A DNA stretch of 5,946 bases from Acidobacteriota bacterium (GTDB lineage: Bacteria; Acidobacteriota; Thermoanaerobaculia; Multivoradales; JAHEKO01). The notes under the pieces are model-generated. The model saw only the letters and a list, made by a program, of their open reading frames with translations. It was not told the DNA's origin and did not search any database. Of this stretch, positions 1-5,566 are shown piece by piece. The DNA lies in contig JAHEKO010000119.1 of assembly GCA_024638355.1 (NCBI GenBank), positions 1 to 5,946 of the forward strand, read 5' to 3'. The position numbers were made by a program, and so were the translations under genes. Positions within the stretch are counted from its first letter, which is position 1. Every line of letters begins with the position of its first letter.

Positions 1-479
1 AGTACGGCGCGCTCCTGCAGGAGATGGACACCACCCGGGACACCATCAAGACGCTCGAGGAGCAGGCTCTCGCCGCGCTCGAGCGCCAGGACGAGGCGCA
101 GAGCTCGCTCGAAGAGCTGCGCGACGCGTTCCAGGAGCTCGACGAGCGCTACCAGGGCGAGCTCGAGAAGTGGGAGGCCGAGAAGCCCGCCGTGGCCGAG
201 CAGGTGGAGAGCCTCGAGGGGCGCATCGCCGTGCTACGGGAGCGCATCCCTCGTTCCAGCCTGTCGCTGTTCGAGCGGGTTTTGGAGCGCCACGGCGGCC
301 AGGCGCTGGCCGAGGTTCGGCCCGTCGAGCGCGTCGGCCGTGGCCAGCAGATCTGGTCGTGCGGGATGTGCAACTACCGGGTCCGCCCGCAGGCCGTCGT
401 CGAGATCTCCAACTCCGGCAGTATCGTCTTCTGCGACAGCTGCAAGCGCATTCTGTACATCGCAGATGCGACCGGATGA
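1..479 (+). CDS. Coiled-coil protein with C4-type zinc ribbon, 5' end cut by window
   Basis: The reading frame is open from the first base (first full codon at 3) and runs to TGA at 477-479, so the gene begins upstream; the ATG at 24 is internal to a continuing coiled coil, not a convincing start. Seen: a long, charged, Glu/Leu/Arg-rich heptad region up to about base 250, then a short linker and a C-terminal zinc ribbon with two CxxC pairs, Cys codons at 360, 369, 432 and 441, ending in CDSCKRILY. That layout (long helical hairpin plus C4 ribbon with a terminal RxLY) is the family Pfam calls zf-RING_7 / C4-type zinc ribbon, formerly DUF164. Characterised relatives include Helicobacter HP0958 (FlgZ), linked to flagellar RNA and sigma-54 handling, but in most bacteria the role is unknown, probably as a nucleic-acid or protein-binding adaptor in the cytoplasm. 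Its stop overlaps the start of the yggS homologue. Family call is strong; function is not. Confidence 0.88.
   Translation, partial: YGALLQEMDTTRDTIKTLEEQALAALERQDEAQSSLEELRDAFQELDERYQGELEKWEAEKPAVAEQVESLEGRIAVLRERIPRSSLSLFERVLERHGGQALAEVRPVERVGRGQQIWSCGMCNYRVRPQAVVEISNSGSIVFCDSCKRILYIADATG
476..479 (+). other. ATGA start/stop overlap, zinc-ribbon gene to yggS
   Basis: The ATG of yggS (476-478) and the TGA of the zinc-ribbon gene (477-479) share bases. The 20 bases before the ATG contain no good Shine-Dalgarno sequence, so ribosomes finishing the zinc-ribbon gene probably restart here, giving coupled amounts of the two proteins. The overlap is seen directly; the coupling is inferred. Confidence 0.8.
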
Positions 480-1159
480 TCGCTGAGCGGCTCGCCCGCA
501 TTCAAGAGCGCATCGCCGCGGCCTGTCGGCGCGCCGAGCGGCGGCCCGACGAGGTCACGCTGGTCGGCGCCGCGAAGCGCCAGCCGTTGGAGAAGATCGC
601 CGCCGCGCGCGACGCCGGCCTGCGCATCGTCGGGGAGAATCGCGTGCAGGAGGCCGAGCGCAAGCGGCCGGCGCTGCCCGGTCTGGAGTGGCACCTGATC
701 GGACCACTCCAGTCCAACAAGGCCAAGCGCGCCGCGGAGCTGTTCAGCTCGATCCACTCGATCGATCGGGTAAAGATCGGACGAGCGCTCGACCGTGAGG
801 CGAGCCGCCGGGGCAAGCAGCTCGACGGATTCCTCGAGGTCAACCTGGGAAGCGAGGCGTCGAAGCACGGCTTCGATCCCGACGACCTCGCGGAGCTGGC
901 GCGCCCGCTGGCCGAGCTCGACGCCCTGCGCATCGTGGGGCTGATGGCGATCCCGCCCTGGGAGACCGAGCCCGAGCGTGCCCGCGAGTGGTTCCGACGG
1001 CTACGCGAGCTCCGCGACGACCTCTGCTCCCGACCGGAGTGGAGCGCCTGCCGCGGCTGGCTCTCGATGGGAATGAGCGGCGACTTCGAGGTCGCCGTGG
1101 AGGAGGGCGCGACCCACGTCCGAATCGGCACGGCACTCTTCGGCGAGCGCCCCGGGTAG
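476..1159 (+). CDS. yggS: YggS/PROSC family pyridoxal 5'-phosphate homeostasis protein
   Basis: This is a 227-residue single-domain protein, the usual length for the family (about 230). Family members bind pyridoxal 5'-phosphate on a lysine in a fold like the N-terminal barrel of alanine racemase. They have no known catalytic reaction; they keep free PLP and amino/keto-acid pools balanced in the cytoplasm. Seen: the PLP lysine K34 in LVGAAKRQP (commonly VAVSKTxP), GENRVQE at 53-59, HLIGPLQSNK at 73-82, SIHSIDR at 92-98, EVNLGSEASKHG at 121-132, LMAIP at 156-160, LSMGMS at 196-201 and the phosphate-binding VRIGTALFG at 215-223. The ATG at 476 is chosen because it puts the family N-terminus (LxxIxxRIxxAC) at residue 6. 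The frame is open further upstream, but that stretch is a shadow of the zinc-ribbon gene. The start lies in an ATGA overlap with the previous stop, and no Shine-Dalgarno sequence is evident, so translation is probably coupled. Confidence 0.96.
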   Translation: MIAERLARIQERIAAACRRAERRPDEVTLVGAAKRQPLEKIAAARDAGLRIVGENRVQEAERKRPALPGLEWHLIGPLQSNKAKRAAELFSSIHSIDRVKIGRALDREASRRGKQLDGFLEVNLGSEASKHGFDPDDLAELARPLAELDALRIVGLMAIPPWETEPERAREWFRRLRELRDDLCSRPEWSACRGWLSMGMSGDFEVAVEEGATHVRIGTALFGERPG

Positions 1160-1196
1160 CCTGACCTCCTCACCGGCGCTCGATTCCGAACATCGC

Positions 1197-1201
1197 AAAG
1201 G
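1197..1201 (+). promoter_or_regulatory. Weak ribosome binding site for hutI
   Basis: AAAGG lies 9 bases before the GTG at 1211 and is the only purine run of suitable position in the 51-base gap after yggS. It supports the GTG start but is a weak match to the anti-Shine-Dalgarno sequence. No convincing promoter or terminator is visible in the gap, so hutI may be transcribed together with yggS. Confidence 0.4.
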
Positions 1202-1210
1202 CTTGAAGAC

Positions 1211-2479
1211 GTGCCCGACCTCCTGATCCAGAACATCTCCGAGATCGCCTCGCCGGAAGGCCCGGGCCCGCTCGGCGGCACCGCCCAGGGCCGCGTCCGG
1301 AGGATCCCCGACGCCGAGATCCTCTGCCGCGACGGTGAGATCGTCTATGCCGGACCGGCGGCCGAGCGCCGCGCTCGGGTCGGCGATCTGCCCGGCGCCG
1401 AGCGGTTCGACGCCGGCGGCGGCACCGTGATCCCGGGCTTCGTCGACCCTCACACCCACCTGCCCTGGGCCGGTAGCCGAGAGCTGGAGTTCGCCCAGCG
1501 CCTGGCGGGCAAGACCTACATGGAGATCGCCGCCGCTGGAGGCGGCATCCTGTCCACCGTACGCGCCACCCGCGAGGCCACCGAGGAAGAGCTCGCCGCC
1601 AACGTCGAGCGGCGCCTCGATTGGATGTTGGCCTGCGGCACGACCACGGCCGAGGCCAAGAGCGGCTACGGGCTGAGCGCCGCGGACGAGCTCAAGCAGC
1701 TGCGCGCGATCCGGGCGGCAGCCAACGAGCACGCGGTGGACCTGGTGGCCACCCTGATGGCCGCGCACGAGATCCCGCCCGAGTATCGCGACCGGCGCGA
1801 GCGCTATCTGGATCTGATCTGCGAGGAGATCGTCCCGGCCGTCGCGGCGCAAGAGCTCGCCTCCTTCTCCGATGTGTTCTGCGAAGAGGGCGTCTTCACG
1901 CCCGCCGAGTCACGGCGAGTACTGATCGCCGGCCGCGAGCACGGACTGCTTCCGCGCCTCCACGCCGACGAGTTCGTCGATTCCGGCGGCGCCGAACTGG
2001 CGGCGGAGCTCGGCGCGCTCTCCGCCGACCACCTGATCGCGGTCTCCGAGCGCGGCATCGAGGCGATGGCGGCGGCCGGCATCATCGCCACCCTGCTGCC
2101 CGGCACCAGCTTCTTCCTCATGAAGCACACCTACGCTCCGGCCCGGCGGATGATCGAGGCCGGCGTACCGATTGCCCTGGCCACCGACTGCAATCCGGGG
2201 TCGTCGTTCACCGAATCGATGCCCATGGTCATCGTGCTCGCGGTGTTCGAGCTCGGCTTGTCGATCGAGGAGGCGCTCACCGCCGCGACCCTCAACGCCG
2301 CCTGCTCGCTCGGCCTCGGCCAGCGCATCGGCTCGGTCGAGAGCGGCAAGCGCGCCGATCTGCTGGTGCTCGACGCCCCGAACCTGCTGCACCTCGCCTA
2401 TCACTTCGGCATCAATCCGGTGGCGGCGGTGATCAAGAACGGGCGCAGAGTGCACCCCGTCGCTCGAGCCGGGGGCTAG
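1211..2479 (+). CDS. hutI: Imidazolonepropionase (HutI), EC 3.5.2.7
   Basis: HutI hydrolyses 4-imidazolone-5-propanoate to N-formimidoyl-L-glutamate, the third step of histidine degradation, in the cytoplasm. It belongs to the metal-dependent amidohydrolase superfamily. The 422 residues match the family length. Seen: metal ligands in PHTH (H81, H83), further active-site residues H186 (AAHEIPPEY), H251 and E254 (HADEF), H274 (SADHL) and D326 (ATDCNPGSS), plus the substrate-contact type residues R90 and Y153 (KSGYGL). The N-terminal and C-terminal segments (about 1-75 and 375-415, GKRADLLVLDAP) form the small beta-sandwich of amidohydrolases. The start is GTG at 1211, giving the usual PDLLIQN opening; a weak AAAGG sits 9 bases upstream. 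No hutH, hutU or hutG/hutF is in the window, so the pathway context is not visible. Its TAG interlocks with the stop of the convergent propeller gene. No key residue is missing; I expect an active enzyme. Confidence 0.96.
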   Translation: MPDLLIQNISEIASPEGPGPLGGTAQGRVRRIPDAEILCRDGEIVYAGPAAERRARVGDLPGAERFDAGGGTVIPGFVDPHTHLPWAGSRELEFAQRLAGKTYMEIAAAGGGILSTVRATREATEEELAANVERRLDWMLACGTTTAEAKSGYGLSAADELKQLRAIRAAANEHAVDLVATLMAAHEIPPEYRDRRERYLDLICEEIVPAVAAQELASFSDVFCEEGVFTPAESRRVLIAGREHGLLPRLHADEFVDSGGAELAAELGALSADHLIAVSERGIEAMAAAGIIATLLPGTSFFLMKHTYAPARRMIEAGVPIALATDCNPGSSFTESMPMVIVLAVFELGLSIEEALTAATLNAACSLGLGQRIGSVESGKRADLLVLDAPNLLHLAYHFGINPVAAVIKNGRRVHPVARAGG

Positions 2480-2486
2480 CCCTCGG
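2469..2486. terminator. Short hairpin over the two convergent stop codons, possible bidirectional transcription end
   Basis: CCGGGGG at 2469-2475 can pair with CCCTCGG at 2480-2486 around a CTAG loop. In the plus-strand transcript all 7 pairs form, one as G-U; in the minus-strand transcript one position is an A-C mismatch. The loop contains both TAG stops. No U-run follows on either side, so it is not a classical intrinsic terminator. It could pause polymerase or protect both 3' ends, or be a chance product of the GC-rich sequence. Confidence 0.3.
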
Positions 2487-4158
2487 GGCAGGCGGAGCCC
2501 TCCGACCGGCGCGCGACCAATAGCTCGCCCGCCCGACGCGAGCCGAAGCAGCGGCGCCGGCCGTCCGGCCAGCGCACCTCCAAACCGTCTACTCCTTCGG
2601 CCTCGCCGAGACCGAAGTGCGCGGTGGGTTCGTTGGCGGCCTGGTAGCTGTAGGCGGCGAGCACCTCGCGCCGCACCCGGCGCCCCCCGAACTCGGCGAA
2701 CACCACCGCGCCGAGGGCATCGGCGCCGGCGTCGGTAAGCACCCTCACCCGGAGGTGGTGCCCGCGCTTCGCGGCCCGATTGTGCAGCAGATAGGCGGGA
2801 GCGTCGCGATTCACCACCACGACATCGACCCCGCCATCGCCGTCCACGTCGCCGAAGGCGGCGGCGCGACTGGTCGCGATCAAGGGTTCGCGGGTGCCGC
2901 CGCGGGGCAGCACCTCCTCGTAGCGTGGCCCGGGACGACCGCGAATCAACAGGTTCGGCTGAGCGTAGGGATCCGAGTCGAGGTAGATCCGGCCGCGCCG
3001 CCCGATGGCGCCGTTCGCCTGGTAGAGGTCGAGCATGCCGTCGTTGTCGAAGTCGAGCCAGCCCATACCGAAACGGGTGAGCGCCCCCGACAGCGACGCC
3101 AAGCCGCTCGAGCGGGTGCGATCGACGAAGAAGCCGCCGTTGTTCAAGAAGAGCGAGTCGCTCTCGCCTCCCAGGTTGCACACCACCAGATCGAGATCGC
3201 CGTCGTCGTCGACGTCGGCGGAGCTGACGCCCATGCCCGCCTTGGGGCGGCCGCTCGCGTCCGCCGCACAGCCCCAGAAGACGGCCTCCTCCCGAAACGT
3301 CCCGTCGGACTGATTCAGCCAGAGCTGGTCGAGCATGTTGTCGTTGGCGACGAAGAGGTCGGGTCGGCCGTTGGCGTCGAAGTCGCCGACCGTCACGCCC
3401 AGGCCGGTGCCGAAGCCGACTCCGAGCCCCGCCTCCCGACTGACGTCGGTGAAGCGGCCGTCGCCGTCGTTGCGATAGAGCACGTCCGGCGCCGGCGTGT
3501 TGTAGGTCGCCGGACCGCAATAGCAACGCTTGCCGGTCGTATCGACGCACTCGACTTCGCCCGCCAGGGTCCAGTCGAGATAGTTGACGACGAACAGATC
3601 GAGATCGCCGTCGAGGTCGTAGTCGAGGAACGCGGCGCTCGAGCTCCAGCCGGCGGCGCCGACGCCGGCGCGTGCCGTCACGTCCTCGAATCGACCGTCG
3701 CCGAGGTTGCGCAGCAGGACGTTGGGTCCCAGGTTCGTCACGTACAGGTCGGTGCGGCCGTCGCCGTCGTAATCGCCGGCGGCGACCCCCATGCCGAAGC
3801 CGCGATCGTCCGCGCCGCTGCCCTCGGTGGCGTCGCGGAAGCTGCCGTCGCCCCGATTGAGGAAGAGCCGGTTGCCGGGCCGCTCGGCGGCGGCCACCCG
3901 CAGCCCGCCGCTCTGCACCAGATAGGCGTCGAGGTCGCCGTCCGAGTCGGCGTCGAAGAGCGCGGCGCCGCCGGCGTGGATCTCGGGGAAGAGGTAGGCG
4001 CCGGGCTCCTGACCCGAGACGTGCTCGAACGCCAGCCCGCGCGCCGCGGCGACCTCGTCGAACCAGGGCTCGGGCGTCGCCCGCTCGCCGGTCTGCGCGA
4101 CGAGGGTACCCGCCAACAAGCCGAGAGCGAGCAGCACGGCCGCGCCGGCGCGACTCAT
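2476..4158 (-). CDS. Exported FG-GAP/VCBS seven-repeat propeller protein with ASPIC/UnbV domain (CRTAC1-like)
   Basis: A 560-residue protein. The N-terminus MSRAGAAVLLALGLLAGTLVA is a clear signal peptide with likely cleavage after A21, so the protein is exported. Seven calcium-loop motifs of form DxDxDGxxD (one has N for the central D) begin at residues 69, 129, 179, 259, 315, 369 and 437, each followed by a hydrophobic strand. This is the integrin-alpha/VCBS pattern and predicts a seven-bladed, calcium-binding propeller. Residues about 466-545 form the ASPIC/UnbV domain, with SYQAANEPTAHFGLG at 504-518 and VRWPDG at 528-533. A family-typical Cys region lies at 204-216 (C204, C212, C214, ending YCGP). 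The ATG at 4158 is chosen because it yields the signal peptide and has GGAGG 9 bases upstream; the frame is open beyond it but only as a shadow of the TPR gene. It overlaps the TPR gene by 4 bases. Family proteins are linked to adhesion or surface roles; biochemical function is unknown. Confidence 0.93.
   Translation of the reverse strand: MSRAGAAVLLALGLLAGTLVAQTGERATPEPWFDEVAAARGLAFEHVSGQEPGAYLFPEIHAGGAALFDADSDGDLDAYLVQSGGLRVAAAERPGNRLFLNRGDGSFRDATEGSGADDRGFGMGVAAGDYDGDGRTDLYVTNLGPNVLLRNLGDGRFEDVTARAGVGAAGWSSSAAFLDYDLDGDLDLFVVNYLDWTLAGEVECVDTTGKRCYCGPATYNTPAPDVLYRNDGDGRFTDVSREAGLGVGFGTGLGVTVGDFDANGRPDLFVANDNMLDQLWLNQSDGTFREEAVFWGCAADASGRPKAGMGVSSADVDDDGDLDLVVCNLGGESDSLFLNNGGFFVDRTRSSGLASLSGALTRFGMGWLDFDNDGMLDLYQANGAIGRRGRIYLDSDPYAQPNLLIRGRPGPRYEEVLPRGGTREPLIATSRAAAFGDVDGDGGVDVVVVNRDAPAYLLHNRAAKRGHHLRVRVLTDAGADALGAVVFAEFGGRRVRREVLAAYSYQAANEPTAHFGLGEAEGVDGLEVRWPDGRRRCFGSRRAGELLVARRSEGSACPEG
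2824..3954 (-). repeat. Seven protein-level calcium-loop repeats of the propeller gene
   Basis: The seven DxDxDGxxD loops are encoded at 3928-3954, 3748-3774, 3598-3624, 3358-3384, 3190-3216, 3028-3054 and 2824-2850. Spacing is irregular, about 50 to 80 residues, as expected for propeller blades with insertions rather than a recent tandem DNA duplication. At DNA level the similarity is limited to the GC-rich Asp/Gly codons, read on the plus strand as runs of gtc and gcc. In loop 4 (DFDANGRPD) the usual central Asp is Asn, which still allows calcium binding. Confidence 0.88.
4155..4158 (-). other. ATGA start/stop overlap, TPR gene to propeller gene
   Basis: On the minus strand the ATG of the propeller gene (4158-4156) shares bases with the TGA of the TPR gene (4157-4155). 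Together with the nearby GGAGG this points to translationally coupled production of the two exported proteins, as expected if they work as a pair. Confidence 0.85.
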
Positions 4159-5549
4159 CGGGAGCCGCCTCCGGCGCGCTCGAGCTCGCGGATGCGGGTG
4201 CGCACGGCGGACATCGTCTCGTCCTCGGGCTGCAGCTCGGCGGCGGTCTCGAGCGCGGCGCGCGCCCGCTCGATCCGCCCGCGCTCGACCTCGGCCACCG
4301 CCAACCCGACCCAGGCCTGCGCCAGGAACGGAAAGCGAGCGGTCGCCCGCTCCAGGACCGTTGCCGCCTCGGACCAGCGCGCGAGGCGAAGCAGCGCGTC
4401 GCCCTGCGTCAGCCAGGCGTTCGGGTTCTGGTGGGCGCCGTGCCGCATCGCCCTCTCCAGCGCCCCCAGGCACTCCTCGAGGCGGTTGTCGGCGTAGAAG
4501 ATGGAGGCTCGCTCGAAGTGCCCCTGCCAGAGTCGCGGATTGGCCTCCAGCGCACGATCGGCCCACCCCAGAGCGGCCTCGAGATCGCCGCCGAAGCGCG
4601 CCGCCTGGGCCAGATGAATGAGGGTGGAGAAGTCGGTGGGGTCGGTCCCGAGCGCGATCTCGAGGACGGCGCGCGCCGCGTCGAGACGGCCCAGCTGCAG
4701 GTAGCCCTCACTGAGCAGATTGAGAACGCCGACGTGCTCCGGATGGGACTCGCGAAGCGCCTCGAGCTGACGGATCACCCGGTCCAGCTCGCCCCGCGCC
4801 ATGCGCGCGTTCAACAGCTGCAGACGGTTGAGGACTCCGGTCACCGAGTCCAGCACCTCTTCGTGCCAGGGATCCGGAAAGTAGGCTCCCATGCCCGCCG
4901 TCATGCCGAGAACCCGCCGCGCCGCGGTCTCGTCTCCCGCCGCCAGCAGCGCGCGGCCGAACAGCTGGCCGGCGATGCCGTTGGTGCGGTCGGCCGCGAG
5001 CACCGGCCTGAGAATGTCGACGGCCTCGCGCGCTCTGCCCCGCTCGAGCAGAATCGAGGCCAGGCCGACCCAGCCGGCGGCGGCAGACGGGTCGACGTCG
5101 ACCGCGCGCCGAAAGGCAGCCTCGGCTTCCCCGGTACGGCCGAGGCTTTCGAGCCAGCGTCCTCGCCGCCAGTGAACGGGAGCGTAGCCGGGCACCAGCT
5201 CGACCACCCGCGCGCCGGCGTCGAGGGCGATCTCGAGCTCGCCCAGCTCGGCCTCCGCGAGGGCGAGGAAATACCACGCCTTCGGGCTGTCGGAATCGAG
5301 CCCGGCGGCTCGGCGGTAGCCGGCCACGGCGGCCTCCGTCAGCTGGTGGGCATGGTAGAGCTTGCCCAGCTCCAGCCAGGCGGCCGCCTCCTCGGGCGAC
5401 TCGAGCACCTTCCGGCGCGCCTCCTCGATGCGTGCCGCGACCTCCGGATCGGCCCCTTCGAGATCGACCGTCGCCGCCGGCTGGGCGAGCGCGGCGGCCG
5501 CGCGCATCAGGAGCGCGAAACAGAGCGAAAGACGCCTACGGCGGTACAT
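4155..5549 (-). CDS. Predicted exported tetratricopeptide-repeat protein
   Basis: A 464-residue protein. The N-terminus has RRRR at 3-6 followed by a hydrophobic stretch ending ALA at 20-22, resembling a signal peptide with cleavage before Q23; an Arg at 16 interrupts the hydrophobic core, so export is likely but not certain. From about residue 55 to 442 there are roughly ten TPR units in two blocks. The first (about 55-215) starts AAWLELGKLYHAHQLTEAAV; the second (about 239-442) includes LLSEGYLQLGRLDAARAVLE and WVGLAVAEVERGRIERARAA. They are separated by a non-TPR linker with FPDPWHEEVL at 224-233. TPRs are protein-binding scaffolds. The ATG at 5549 is chosen because upstream in-frame residues overlap the Wzt gene and lack signal character. 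There is no clear Shine-Dalgarno sequence; the start is 17 bases after the previous stop. Its end overlaps the propeller gene, a pairing seen repeatedly in Acidobacteriota and Planctomycetota. The partner is probably the propeller protein; this is inference. Confidence 0.9.
   Translation of the reverse strand: MYRRRRLSLCFALLMRAAAALAQPAATVDLEGADPEVAARIEEARRKVLESPEEAAAWLELGKLYHAHQLTEAAVAGYRRAAGLDSDSPKAWYFLALAEAELGELEIALDAGARVVELVPGYAPVHWRRGRWLESLGRTGEAEAAFRRAVDVDPSAAAGWVGLASILLERGRAREAVDILRPVLAADRTNGIAGQLFGRALLAAGDETAARRVLGMTAGMGAYFPDPWHEEVLDSVTGVLNRLQLLNARMARGELDRVIRQLEALRESHPEHVGVLNLLSEGYLQLGRLDAARAVLEIALGTDPTDFSTLIHLAQAARFGGDLEAALGWADRALEANPRLWQGHFERASIFYADNRLEECLGALERAMRHGAHQNPNAWLTQGDALLRLARWSEAATVLERATARFPFLAQAWVGLAVAEVERGRIERARAALETAAELQPEDETMSAVRTRIRELERAGGGSR
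4168..4172 (-). promoter_or_regulatory. Ribosome binding site of the propeller gene
   Basis: GGAGG on the minus strand sits 9 bases before the ATG at 4158. It is embedded in the last codons of the TPR gene, where it encodes part of its Gly-Gly-Gly-Ser-Arg end. It is the strongest Shine-Dalgarno match among the starts in the window and fixes the start of the propeller protein at its signal peptide. Confidence 0.75.
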
Positions 5550-5566
5550 AGCGACGATGCGTCTGG

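Noticed and set aside
170..475. Upstream extension of the yggS reading frame
   Set aside because: The frame is open, but it is Arg/Gly/Ala-rich noise overlapping the zinc-ribbon gene in another frame. The YggS family N-terminus begins at the ATG at 476.
1001..1852. Minus-strand open frame of about 280 codons opposite yggS and hutI
   Set aside because: It covers parts of two well-supported genes, has no family motif, and follows from GC-rich codon bias.
2824..3954. Tandem DNA repeat or CRISPR-like array suggested by recurring gtc/gcc runs
   Set aside because: Spacing is irregular and identity is limited to the Asp/Gly codons of calcium loops; it is a protein-level repeat with no direct-repeat and spacer structure.
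2617..4497. Long open frame on the plus strand (over 600 codons) opposite the propeller and TPR genes
   Set aside because: Its Val/Ala/Gly/Glu-rich translation mirrors the Asp/Gly-rich propeller repeats and Ala/Leu-rich TPRs on the other strand. High GC removes stop codons. No domain or sensible start is visible, and the minus-strand genes have clear family motifs.
4159..4566. Upstream extension of the propeller gene frame to an ATG near 4566
   Set aside because: It overlaps the TPR gene, is Arg/Ala-rich, and would bury the clear signal peptide and the GGAGG site that define the start at 4158.
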